This document shows positions 34,284 to 44,586 of a stretch of 64,000 bases of DNA, in pieces. The stretch is taken from positions 22,999,001 through 23,063,000 of the forward strand of contig JALGPY010000003.1 of assembly GCA_023055425.1 (NCBI GenBank), given 5' to 3'. The DNA is from Linanthus parryae (taxonomy: Eukaryota > Streptophyta > Magnoliopsida > Ericales > Polemoniaceae). Within the stretch, counting starts at the first letter, position 1; every line of letters begins with the position of its first letter. The notes under the pieces were generated by a model. The model was not told the origin of the DNA. It saw nothing but the letters and a program-made list of their open reading frames with translations, and did not search any database. Position numbers and translations under genes: made by a program.

Positions 34284-37200
34284 ATGGAAACATATGCGAA
34301 GGTCATACGCTCGCTCCGGTTAACTCCTTCGAAGTCTACGAGCAGCGTACGTGGACTTCCAGATCCTGAAAAGGATATTACGGTGGAGGTAAGGGTTCTG
34401 CATTTAAGCAAAACAATGTAATTAAGCATTAACGTATGTTGAACTGCGTTGACTTAATTTTGTATGTTCATGTTCTCAGAATGCAGGCCCTCGTACTAGT
34501 GCAAGAAAGTCCCCTCGACGCACGCCTACTGGAGCAGCACGTAATATCCAGGAGGCGCAATCTGTCCCAAGTGCAACTGTTTTGGAGGCAGGGAACAACA
34601 ACAAGCGCAACGAAATCAGTACGACTTTTCAAAATTTTGTATTTATTGGTTTTTTTGATATAATTGTTCTTACAGTACTGCGGTCTAAATGCTTATGATT
34701 GCCTTATTTATTGCGGTGTAGTATCGCCGCGATCTGTAATGCAGAAAAAGCCTGGCAATTCCCAGAATCCGAGAGCTGTTTCAACAACAAATAAGAAATC
34801 TGCAGTGTCACTGCCCCCCGGATGGTTGGCTGCCAATAAAGGTAATATGGGTCTACTTCGTAATCAAATTCGATCTTTTCAGAACGTATATGTAATGGTT
34901 TCGTAATTTATATTGACCGCGTGCACGCAGGAATGTCCACTGCAAAGAAGGGCAAAAAGAATGAAAATGTGGTTGCAACTGTTCCAACTGACCATCCTTC
35001 TGGAGATGCAGCTGGCAATGATGTCTGCTTGGAGGACCAGCAGTCACAAGCTACAATGGCGACTCCGACGAGGACAAAGACCTCCAATCATGTTGGGAGG
35101 ACAGACGAAGTACTGGTGGACACTGAGGTACGTAGTTGTTTGAAGTTAAATGTAAACGACCGTCTCTTACAGTTTTCATAACATGACATCCTATATGTGT
35201 ATATCGCATACACGTAACTGACTCCCAAAGGCGCATAAGAAGATCCCCTAGATTGAGAACCGACAGGGCTAACACTACTGACACAAGGGAAGATGCGACT
35301 CCTCAAATTGGAGGGTTAGAGGAAAATGAACCCGAAAGTAGCCAGGTAGTTGCAAGTGCTTTCAAACTTTGGCTGATTTGTACGCTAAAACGTGTAACAC
35401 TTTGTTCGAAATGTGACGTAGGTTATGCCACAGGATGTTGCAGTAGACGACTCCATACGACCAACGCCTCAGAGACTGACACCTACAGTACCTGAGGAGT
35501 TGGGTGGTGACCAAATAGTTCACAGCAGAAACTCCCTGGAGAAAGAAAATGCGGGAACACACTCCATCGACAAATCTCGGAAGAAAACCGTTACAAGCAC
35601 TGTTCAAATGGAAGAGGAAAACGTCGATGATGACAGCGATGAGGTAATGTTCAAGATTTTATTGTCGTATGCATATGTTGTTACTGCATTCAATCCTATT
35701 TCATTCCTTACCTTGTCTTACAAATGTCCTGTATTTGACATGAAGGAATTCTTTCGGCTACCACCTGAACTGTTGGTTGCGAGACTAGCTGCAGCTCAAC
35801 GTGCCGAGGGCAGAGTTCGTAGAAGAAACTCCCAGGAACCAGACATAACATCACAAACCAGGAAGAAGTCTCGGAAGAACACGGTTACCAGTCTGCAAAT
35901 GGAAGAGGAAAATGTCCATGTCAGCGATGAGGTAATTTTCATACGGCTTCTGAAAAATTTATTGTTCAACATACTTGGCAAAAGTTGTAGTTGCTCGCTT
36001 CTAAATATGCGATGCAGGGTACGAGAAGGGATGTTGGCATCAGAAGATCGCATCGATTGAGACCAAACAGGAACGTGTACAAAGCAGCAGCGGCGTCGAA
36101 TCCCAGGACGAATCCTCGTAACAACTCCACAACAGATGTGGAAAGGGAAGTGTGGGATCTGTCTTTGGATGACGTAGATCCTGATGTAAGTATAAATATT
36201 ACCTTTTTTTTTCTTAATTATCATCTCCAAACTGTGTGTCCATTCCTTAACTTTTTATTGTGCAATTTTGTTAAAACTGTGACGCAGGTTACGACACGGG
36301 TTGTTCCTGAAAGAAGGTCCCATCGGTTAACACCTGCTAGGCTGACCAGGAAAAAAACATCGTCAAATTCCAGGACTACTGCAAGGAACAACAATGGTAC
36401 AAATGCTGAAGTCGACTCGATTCGTTATGACGATGACATGGACCCTGCAGCTGTAAGTAACAGTACTATTTTTTTAATTTTTAACTTAATCTTGTGCCCG
36501 GGTAATGTGTGTAATTTATGGTACAATGTCGTGCATGTTACGAGACAGGATGTTGTAAGAAGATCGAACCGATCGACGCCTAGGAGGTTGCTGAAAAGAA
36601 AACATGCAGCATCAAACCCCAGGACAACTGCTCGGAACAAATCCGCCAGAGATGCTGAAATGGAAGGGTTAGATCCGTCAGACGATGAGATTGCTGGTGA
36701 TGTAAGTAGTAGTTTAACGTATTTCTTTTCAACAGTGAGCTACTGTTTGCTTGTGTCTTATTTAACGTTTTATCGTAGAATGTGGTGCCTTGTGGTTCGT
36801 CTAGAAGGTCGCGCCGTCTGACATCCAGAACAGTGGAACGAACACCACCACCTGCTGCGGGACATGCTGAGAACGTCGCTGCCGAATGTATGTATCGTAG
36901 AAGTTATGTTGATTCTTAAATACGGTTGCATACGAGTTATTAATATTTTTATTTACTTCAAATTTGATGCCTTTCGTAAATGTACTAATTCTTCTCTCGT
37001 ACGTAGCTCCCCAAACAACTAGGACTGGACGAGGAGTGACGCGTGGGCTAAGTATCAGAAGTAAGACGAAAAAAATTGGAGGAAAGATCGATGTGTACAT
37101 TCCCCTGGGGAAGCGGAGACCAGTGGGTGATGGCCGTTTGGAGCTCACGGCTGAGGTTGGTGTTGCTGTACGCATGCATGCACAGGCTAGATGTCCGTCA

Positions 37201-38465
37201 TGGAAGAAAATGGAGGATCATCACAGGAAACCCATCTTCGATCACCTACTTGTGAGTGCAGCTATTGCATGGTTCATGTTTATTTACGTTTACAATGATT
37301 TGCCATGTATTTATTTATTAGTTCTCTCTGAGTTCTTGGATTTAACTTGAAAGTGAATTAGTAATTTAAATGCGCATGTTTTAATTGACTGTCTGTATTT
37401 TATCGTTTAAGGGGATGTTTAATCTGGATTTTTCGAAGAAGCATATCGTTCGTGCCATTAATTCCATGTGCAGCAGAGCATATAGCGACTACAGATACAA
37501 GCTGCATAGACATTACAAGAGTTTCCAAAGCCATACTGAAGCAAGGCGTCATCCATCCCCGCTTGTAACCCAAAGTGATTGGGAGATTTTGTGTTCGTAC
37601 TTTCAGTCCGAGCCCTGCAAGGTAAAACCGATATAATAAATGGTATAGAATTTATGTATGTTCTATGTTATGGAGTTCCTTTCACAATTTTGTTACGATA
37701 TATTCACAGGTTAAGAGTAGAAGAGGTACTACCAGTCGAGAGCATGTTAAGAATCTGCACAGTTCCGGTTCGAAGACATTTGTACAGCGACTGCACGAGA
37801 TGGTAATGTGTTTAACTTGATCTCATCCGTTTATAGTAATACGCATTCACGTATACGTGTGAGACTCAGTGAAAATAAATTTGTAGGAAGAACCCTCACT
37901 CATTGAAAACTACAAGAACACGCATTGCAAAAGTGGCACATCTGTCTGGCTGTCGCATGAAGCCTTGCAAAAATATGTAAGTTTGGTTTTGATTTCTTAC
38001 GAAAACATGTTATTTTCCAAACCTATATCTGACACTTAGTGAAATGTTGTAAAATGACAGAATCGAATGAAAGAAATGAGAGACAACGACGTGGATCATG
38101 ACCTAACTGAAGAAGAGATTGTGGAGGCGGTACTTGGAAGAAGGCCGGGTGTTGTTGCTGGCTATGGTGGAGGTGAGGTCCCAAAGACTGCATGGACTTA
38201 CGATGACGGCGTGTCTGAATCGCTAGCAAGGGCTGAAGCAGCAGAAAAGAAGGCAAGTGCATATAGAAGAAGAGCTGAAGCTGAACGACGAAGGGCATTG
38301 GCTGCGGAAAGGCGTAATGAGGCCCTCGAGAAGAGGATATCCAATGTCGAGAAACTGATTTTGAAGGGCGTGCAACTTCAAGAGGATTGTGAAACAGATG
38401 CAGAGGAGGAATCTGAGAGGGAATCCGAGGAGGGGTCCGAATCTTTCGTTTCAGAAAGTCAATGA
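34284..38465 (+). CDS. Second CACTA protein (TnpA-like, Ptta/En/Spm domain), 15 exons, 868 aa
   Basis: Predicted exons: 34,284-34,388; 34,480-34,618; 34,722-34,841; 34,931-35,127; 35,422-35,643; 35,746-35,931; 36,018-36,185; 36,288-36,452; 36,549-36,701; 36,779-36,887; 37,007-37,251; 37,412-37,621; 37,710-37,802; 37,887-37,976; 38,061-38,465. They sum to 2,607 bases (869 codons with stop). The middle exons encode repeated basic/acidic modules (RRSHRLTPARL, RRSNRSTPRRL, then ASNPRTTARN, then an acidic end). The later exons form the plant transposase domain (KKIGGKIDVYIPLGKRRPVG, HYKSFQSHTEARRHPSPLVT, AWTYDDGVSESLARAEAAEK) with a charged coiled-coil-like C-terminus. Proteins of this class bind subterminal repeats and assist transposition. 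Exon borders are hand-called; the domain assignment is secure. Confidence 0.82.
35231..35345 (+). pseudogene. Out-of-frame module exon in the TnpA-like gene
   Basis: An exon-like block between AAAG and GTAGTT encodes RRSPRLRTDRANTTDTRED, clearly a member of the module family. It has 115 bases and its good frame starts one base after the acceptor. Including it would put a stop in the protein. It is skipped in the model above. Confidence 0.55.
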
Positions 38466-40449
38466 GGTAAGATAAATAATGAATGCGTGTACTTCTTGTC
38501 CATATATGTACACATGACATGTTTATACGTTAAATGACGTGAATGCTTTCATGTTATTACTTCAATATGCCCATATACATAATATACGTGTATGCATAAC
38601 CTCACCAGTTACGAAACAAGCATGCTTAATAATGACTGTACCTGTAATGTATAAATTATTAGACCAAATATTTGCTGTTAATTGGCTACTTGTAAGAATT
38701 TGATTCCAGTTTATATTTGACAACAGTGTACCTTTAGTACGTAAGAAATTGAGTTTAGACAACACATGTGCTATTAATAAATTCGATTCCAGTTTCGTGT
38801 TGTGCCTGTACTTTATACGTATACAATTATCGTACTTTTAATAAATTCGATTATAGTGTCCTGTATTGCCTGTACTTTTACCAAATTCACTACTTAATAC
38901 GGTAATTAAGATGGCTGCTGGATGCGAATGGGCTACACAGTTCTGTAGATTGTGGCTTGCAATTGAATGCGTCCACTGTAGGACCTAATCTTAGGTTTCT
39001 AGGCAATTTGAAAAGCCTTCCTCTTCGAGAATGTGTACGACGAGTCAGCCATGCTAGCACACCATTTCCAGGATTGTTAATTTTGCAATGGCTGAAGTCT
39101 CTACAATTTTTTTTTTATTACGTCGGAATTAAAGTCTCTTTGACTACGTATTGAATACAGCTTCTTTTCAAATAAGTGTTCTAGGCTGCTTCAATTCCAC
39201 AATACGTAATAAAGTCGTTTTTTGACAAATATGATGTCTGACATCATGCATATGCATGTTGTGCTCTGTTCGCAGAAAACGGTAGCAACCTGAAACTGTA
39301 TTTCAGGTCTTTATTTGACATGAACTTAGGTTGCTAGGCAAATTTTGAAATAGTTCTCTTTCCAGAATGTTAGTCGTGCTAGCCACCATTTTGTGCTTTG
39401 TATTCAACACATTTTGTGCCGAAATTAGTTCAACGTACTGTATGATATCTGCATATGTAAGGAGGTATTCTTAGATGAAACTGTACTTGTACATTAGCTG
39501 TCCTATATGCCGTATGCGGTACTTGTAATTAGTCCAATGTGTGAAAACATATATTCAACGACAGCATGAGTACATACCTAACTAGGCAGGCTGTTGACGT
39601 GTATCGTAGCCGATATTCACTGGTGTTAAACCATACAGCCACAAGTTTGTGATTACTTATTTCATTGTTTGCAGGTTTTAGCGTCGGTTGCATATTGCAC
39701 AACTTCAGGGCATCGAAGGACCCACTTGCCGGTGATTCTGGACATGCAGTTAGATCGTACAACACATCGTAGAAACAATCAGCAAATTTGGGTTTTATGA
39801 ACTTTTTGAACACTGAAACAATCAGCAAACAAAGTGTTTTGTGTTTTGTAACTTAACTAAGTAGTACTGTTTTCCTTCGTACGACTTTTTAATTAGAATG
39901 ACCGTACTGGACGGTAACTAGCTAAGTATGCAGACTTGTTAAAAAAACCAAGTGTTGAAGGCTTGTTCTTAGATTTCAGCACAGTAGTGCATGTAAATGT
40001 TTGCTTATGTTTATATTTTGGGTGCATATATGGTTGATCTTGACTTTCAGATCTGCATATATGTAAAAATCTCTATAATTTTTTTTTTTATTTCGTCGTG
40101 ATTCAGGCGACAAACATGTATGTCGCCAGAAAGATGTAAAAGTGAGAAAGCATGTCTACTAGTGACAAACAATATTTGTCGCCTATGAACATAAACTACC
40201 AAAATTACTTGTCGGTAGTTAAACTAGAGACAGAAACAATTTGTCGTTAGATTTAAACTGCCGACAAAAAATTTTGTCGCTTTTTTTTTTCTGCCGACGT
40301 AATTGAGATTTGTCGGCCTTAATACTAACGACCGACTTGTAGTGACCATTTTTTTTGTCGGTAGAATTTGTCGGTAGAATTTCTACCGACATATTTGGCC
40401 TTTCTAGCGACAATTTTTTTTGTCAACGGAGGCCGAATTTGTTGTAGTG
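38466..40449 (+). other. CACTA-2 3' region with subterminal repeats and right terminus
   Basis: No further gene was recognised. Positions 38,690-38,880 repeat TTTAATAAATTCGATT-like text three times. From about 40,095 to 40,430 come many GTCGCC, CCGACAAA and TTTGTCGG words in both directions, the expected binding region for the TnpA-like protein. The end is TTTGTTGTAGTG at 40,438-40,449. Confidence 0.65.
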
Positions 40450-40452
40450 TCC

Positions 40453-41645
40453 ATGCACCTTGCGCCATAGCTTTTTGGTTTGGCCACCTCTCTTGAATCT
40501 TCAATCTTCAATCTCTACTAACTATCTTATTTCTAATAAGAAGTAACCTCATAGAGGCGAGTGGATGAGAAGAGAAGACACTAGAGTATAGAGAGGCACG
40601 ACACGCAGGCCGTATTTTGATTACATATTCAAAAACCAAAACCAAAATCAAAATATAAAACATCTATGCCACATCCATGCACCAAACACATCCATTCAAC
40701 CCACAACAGCATGTATAACAATACAATAAACATACTGGAATTTTCAGGAAATTTCCGGAATTAAACAATAATTACTGGAAAATAATAAGCAATAATCTAA
40801 TCAACTTAAAAGATCGAAAATTGCTCCCTACCACTTAGGGTCTCACCACCTATGGCAAAACATAGGGAAAATTGACCTAAGTCTCCAGAAAAAATTTGGG
40901 CTCAAAACAGTGTGTTTAAGGTCTTCAAACTGCCTCGTGAAGTGCGCTAAACACTAATTAATTAATCTGGAAATTACTAAAATTTTCCGTCGCTTCAAAA
41001 ATTATGAAAAAATATCCACAAAATAGGAAATTTAATTTGGAGTCCCTAGGAAAAAACCGGACGAAAAATGACGGCGGGAGGTGGCCGCACGCGCCCTCAG
41101 GCGCCTCCGCGCGTGGGCGCGTCCGCCTCCGCCACGCGCCGACGTCGGCCATGTGCCACGTCGCCCCTCCACGTCATCGCCACGTCAGCCAACACTTGGC
41201 TGCCACATAATCGCCACGTCATCCCTAGGGCCACATTAGCAGCCGCCGCCAGCCCTTAGGCGCGTGCGGCGCGTGGCCGCGCGTAAAGCCCACGCGCCAC
41301 CTTCCCGTGCTCCGTTCCCGACGAAATTAATTTTTCCGGGATCGTCTTTTCGTCCTGATCCCGATTATGTGGTCAAAATCCAATTTTAACAAGTTTTAAA
41401 TAATGTGTTCTACTGATTGGATCTAGCAGTCGAGATTAATACAGTTCCGAATCCTTAAAAATTCATAACTAATTCATCGTAACTCCAAAAATTACAAAAT
41501 TTATATTTATGGAATCCTCGTGAAAAACCCTACCTAACCATATAGGTTTCGTCTACTGGTTATGAAATTTCAGAAACTCGATTTTTAAATAGATTCGGGA
41601 ACGCATATCGAGGCACGAAAAACAAACCTGTGACTCTGATACCAA
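40453..41645 (-). other. Copia-1 5' leader, GC-rich segment with CACGTC cluster
   Basis: This lies between the Copia-1 primer-binding site and CACTA-2. A strongly GC-rich stretch (41,065-41,330) sits in otherwise AT-rich DNA. It carries four CCACGTC words at 41,156, 41,169, 41,180 and 41,214; read in the element's sense, three of them are TGACGTGG. No open frame with known similarity was seen. Confidence 0.55.
41630..41645 (-). other. Copia-1 primer-binding site
   Basis: On the minus strand the bases after the 5' LTR read TTGGTATCAGAGTCACAG, which matches the initiator tRNA-Met type site apart from C to T at the end of the core. Confidence 0.8.
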
Positions 41646-42111
41646 TGAAGGGAAGGAAGGATCTATCACATACAGATCTACAACATGAATTATAGCAGAA
41701 GATTCATGTGTTTACCTTTCTTCCTAAGCTCCTCAATGCAGCGGATGATCGTTTGTTGTTTGCTTTCACGCGCCTCCTTCTTGATCTTGCTCCCACCAAT
41801 CTAGTGTGAATCTCGAGGACGAATACTTTGATCCACACCATGTTCCACCTCCTTGGATGAAGTTGGAGAGAGACTAGGGTTCTCTACAACTAGTATGAAT
41901 CTAGACAGAGTAACTTTACTGTGTGGAATAGCAATATAATATGTAGGAGGCTGCCTCCTTATAAAGGCAAAACTTCTCCTAGGTTTGCACATAAACCCCT
42001 AGGGTTTGAGCCTTAGCTACTAACCCCTCTAGTTTGTGCATTAGTGCAACTAACCCCATAAGGTTACGATAATTGCATTGGGCACCCACATGGGCGCACC
42101 AATTGCTAACA
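41646..42111 (-). repeat. Copia-1 5' LTR
   Basis: 466 bp, on the plus strand TGAAGGG...GCTAACA, matching 17,499-17,966. It is followed directly by the target duplication TTAGA. Confidence 0.92.
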
Positions 42112-43075
42112 TTAGAATAAGCCAAAGGCCTCATGAACTCAAATGCATCTATTCCTCCTGGTTGAGGCACCGAAACCAGCCTAGTCACGACTCTTGAACG
42201 CCGTGTTCCCTCATTACCCACACATCCATACAACGACCCCAATTACTACACATTAAACAAAGACTCCCCTCCAAATCCGCTACATTCATATGACAAGTCT
42301 TATCAGCAACATTAGGCATAGGCACTTACCGATACTCCTCAGTGGCAAGATCAATCGCAACAACGAAGCTACAGAAATCAAACCTGTCATTCTCAGAGAC
42401 AACATAATGCAATGCCCCATTGGACCACACACCATGACACCCTTTTTGGCGGATGTAATAAGGGAACGCTTTCATCTTTCGCCAACTGTTCGATTTCAGG
42501 CTGTAAACCTTAGCTTCACTGGGAATCTTCTCCTCGTATCTTCCCTGAAACTGAACAATCCTCGCCACTTTGTAATCCTCCTTGAACGAATCATACCCTA
42601 TGCCGTACACTACAAACTGAATGTAGCATTCTTCAGAATCGGGTTCTAAATCGTAATCGATTGCTTCGAGCTCGGTACTGGGTAGTTTGTCGTGTGATCT
42701 CGTATACGGGTTCCAAACCACAAGGGTGTGACCGAGGTCTGTGACATGAAACTGAGACATGTCTTCTTCTACGAAGAGATCATCGATTAGGGGTTCGACA
42801 ATTGGTAATGGCTCGTAGTTTAAGAGGACTAAGCCATCACAGGAACCCCAGATTTTGGGGCTGCGGTGGATGGATTTCTGGAGTGGGTGTGGAATGGGAG
42901 GGCATAGAGGTGGGTGGGTGGGTCGTGGAGGAGGTTGAGGGAGTAAGTGTGGTGGTGGATGATTAAGAGGGTTTGGTGGAGATGAGGGAGCACCAAGGTT
43001 TGGAGACGCAGCTGAAACGAAGGAGGATTTTTGACGGGAGAGGAAAAACTGATACTACTCGTCTTCTTCCGCAGT
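42112..43075 (-). pseudogene. F-box pseudogene, 5' part (split by Copia-1)
   Basis: Minus-strand reading gives a damaged F-box (LLRFSCVSKPWCSLI near 42,995-43,040, one base out of frame with what follows), then WGSCDGLVLLNYEPLP, TLVVWNPYTRSHDKLP, YGIGYDSFKEDYKVARI, AKVYSLKSNSWRKMKAF and VVAIDLATEEYR. A stop (TAA, 42,326-42,328) sits where a Leu codon is expected in YRLVPMP. The text then continues as DVWVMREHGVQES, loses one base in the Trp codon near 42,190, and resumes as RLVSVPQPGGIDAFEFMRPL up to the Copia-1 site. The gene therefore has a split, a stop and at least two frameshifts. A direct repeat of AGGAAAAACTGATACTACTC lies in its 5' end (about 43,040 and 43,100). Confidence 0.87.
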
Positions 43076-43159
43076 GGAATGGTAGGAGTTGTATGGGAGA
43101 AGGAAAAACTGATACTACTCGTAATTGTAGAGTACGTTACGTGACTTCAGCTTAGGCTA

Positions 43160-43719
43160 TATTCGTGAAGTAACGGATGGTTGGGTCGCTGCGGTTTCTT
43201 TTCTTTTCTCGTGTGCCATAATATAGGCAAAAACTTCTGTGCGTCCCAATGGTAACCGGCTAAGCCGGTACTAGCCGGTTATTACGAAAATGCCAGCTAC
43301 CGGACGAAAAAATTGGTCCCAGAGGCCAGCTACGGGACAAAAAAAGTGGTCCCAGGAAGATTCCTTTTTAACCTAGATAGCATTGTTAACACTATAGAAT
43401 GAACTAAGCTGAATAAGATAACACAGTGATATCTTTTATTAATCTTTAGTTAGTTAGTTTAACAGTTATGACATTAACCCTTTCATTTAAGATAAACCCA
43501 GAGATATCATTGTTAACAAAACTTTAATCCTTAACTAATCACAGCAGAATTAGAATTAAATACAGGATAAACTATCATACATCGAAATTAAAATGTTGAA
43601 AATGACAAAAATCACAACATACAACAGTTTCACACGAAAATAGTGGGCTTTTGAAGCATTCTCGGCCCCTTCGAGTCTCACACTTAACTGAACACAACAG
43701 AATAGAGAAGGAAACTATC
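43160..43719. other. Spacer; possible terminal structure and GRF gene 3' duplication
   Basis: A GC-rich, self-complementary block, ACCGGCTAAGCCGGT plus TAGCCGGT, lies at about 43,253-43,282 and could be the end of a transposon carrying the next two genes; its partner was not found. Positions 43,581-43,681 duplicate the 3' end of the GRF gene. Confidence 0.4.
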
Positions 43720-43828
43720 TTACTTTGAAATTAAAACGATGAGAATGACAAAAATCACAACATACAGCAGTTTCACATGAAAAGAGTGGGCTTTGGAAGC
43801 ATTCTCGGCCCCTACGACTCTCCTACTC
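43581..43828 (-). repeat. Tandem duplication of about 100 bp at the GRF gene 3' end
   Basis: About 100 bases at 43,581-43,681 recur at 43,726-43,828 with roughly 10-15 differences, sharing GACAAAAATCACAACATAC, AGTGGGCTTT and GAAGCATTCTCGGCCCC. The second copy encodes the last part of the GRF protein (membrane segment). Confidence 0.8.
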
Positions 43829-44109
43829 AACGTTGTTACCTCCTCCTGAAGTTGTTGGAGATCTGGAGCACAGCACGGACAGGGAAATTCATCTTCCCAG
43901 TAGAAATAGTTGCATTGTTGACCTCTAGGCTTGGCACAAGTCCAAAACACGCGTCTGTCATTTCCGGGCGTATGTGCGGTACGACTTACCGGGTAACGGC
44001 CACAGAAACACTGCCCAGGCCTACACCCTGACCTCCGGGATGAATCTCCTCTTGAATATGAAGGTGGATTGCTTGGTGAGGGCGAAGAGCTTACACTATG
44101 TTGAGACAT
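43720..44109 (-). CDS. GRF-type zinc-finger protein with C-terminal membrane segment, 129 aa
   Basis: A single 129-residue frame from ATG at 44,109. After a Ser/Pro-rich start come zinc-finger residues C34 and C36 (QCFCG) and C58 (RVFWTC), C66 (QQCNYFYWED), spaced as in GRF zinc fingers, which bind nucleic acid in other proteins. Residues 82-105 (LQQLQEEVTTLSRRVVGAEN) may form a short coiled coil, and residues 114-128 (LLYVVIFVILIVLIS) are a hydrophobic anchor. Small GRF-membrane proteins of this kind are common in plant genomes and often sit near transposons; their job is unknown. It lies about 480 bp downstream of the Ulp1-like gene on the same strand. The frame is intact. Whether it is a host gene or transposon cargo is open. 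Confidence 0.72.
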   Translation of the reverse strand: MSQHSVSSSPSPSNPPSYSRGDSSRRSGCRPGQCFCGRYPVSRTAHTPGNDRRVFWTCAKPRGQQCNYFYWEDEFPCPCCAPDLQQLQEEVTTLSRRVVGAENASKAHSFHVKLLYVVIFVILIVLISK

Positions 44110-44586
44110 TTCTTAGAGAGAAAGAAGAGAAGGGTGAAAGAGAAGGAGAACAGATGAGATCTGAGAGTGAAGAGAGAAATAAAGAGTTAGTTGAGTGTGG
44201 TTGGAGATTGTATTAAAAGCGGGCAGTGGGTAGGTTGGCTGATATAAATGCAGGTATCTAACTTTAAGATAGAGTACTTAACAATTTAGAACTGGTACCT
44301 AATAACATAGTAGTGCATTTATTAATTCAGTTTTGGTAGGTGAGGGTAGTTGGCCAACACCAAATGCACCTTAAATAAAACTAACTGTACAGTTTGTGTT
44401 CACAAAAAATCACAAGCAATTTTTCAGAAAACAACACAAGTCATCAAATCATAAGCAAACAAACATTGCCTAATCATCATTGGGAAACATTGTTCATAAC
44501 ATACACTCTCAAACATACAACCCACAAAATTTACTGACATAAACATTGTTTATATTACAAATTCCCAAACAACATAAAAGACAAAT
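44110..44586. other. Spacer between the Ulp1-like and GRF genes
   Basis: It holds the presumed promoter and purine-rich leader of the minus-strand GRF gene (44,110-44,200) and the 3' flank of the Ulp1-like gene. No other gene was seen. Confidence 0.4.

Larger units (their letters stand above)
28125..40449 (+). mobile_element. CACTA-2, apparently complete CACTA (En/Spm) transposon, 12.3 kb
   Basis: The ends are CACTACAACAAATATGACAT and GAATTTGTTGTAGTG, with the 3-bp target duplication TCC at 28,122-28,124 and 40,450-40,452. Both classical CACTA genes are present in the element's sense direction: a TNP2 transposase (30,386-34,066) and a TnpA-like gene with a Ptta/En/Spm domain (34,284-38,465). 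By hand splicing both are open from start to stop, so the element may be autonomous. Subterminal repeats of the form CCGACAAA and TTTGTCGG lie near the right end (40,100-40,440). It sits 640 bp from CACTA-1 inside the same Copia-1 element. Confidence 0.95.
17499..42111 (-). mobile_element. Copia-1 LTR retrotransposon with two nested CACTA elements
   Basis: A Copia element on the minus strand. LTRs lie at 41,646-42,111 (5') and 17,499-17,966 (3'), and the target duplication TTAGA lies at 17,494-17,498 and 42,112-42,116. The primer-binding site beside the 5' LTR resembles TTGGTATCAGAGTC (initiator tRNA-Met type). Its gag, protease, integrase, reverse transcriptase and RNase H are readable but carry frameshifts and stops, so it is dead. 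CACTA-1 and CACTA-2 interrupt its gag and 5' leader. The two LTRs differ at about 14 positions by eye (about 3%), so it is older than the Gypsy and Copia-2 elements further right. Confidence 0.93.

Noticed and set aside
41979..42242. 87-codon open frame across the LTR/F-box border
   Set aside because: It is a chance fusion of F-box pseudogene text with the Copia-1 LTR.
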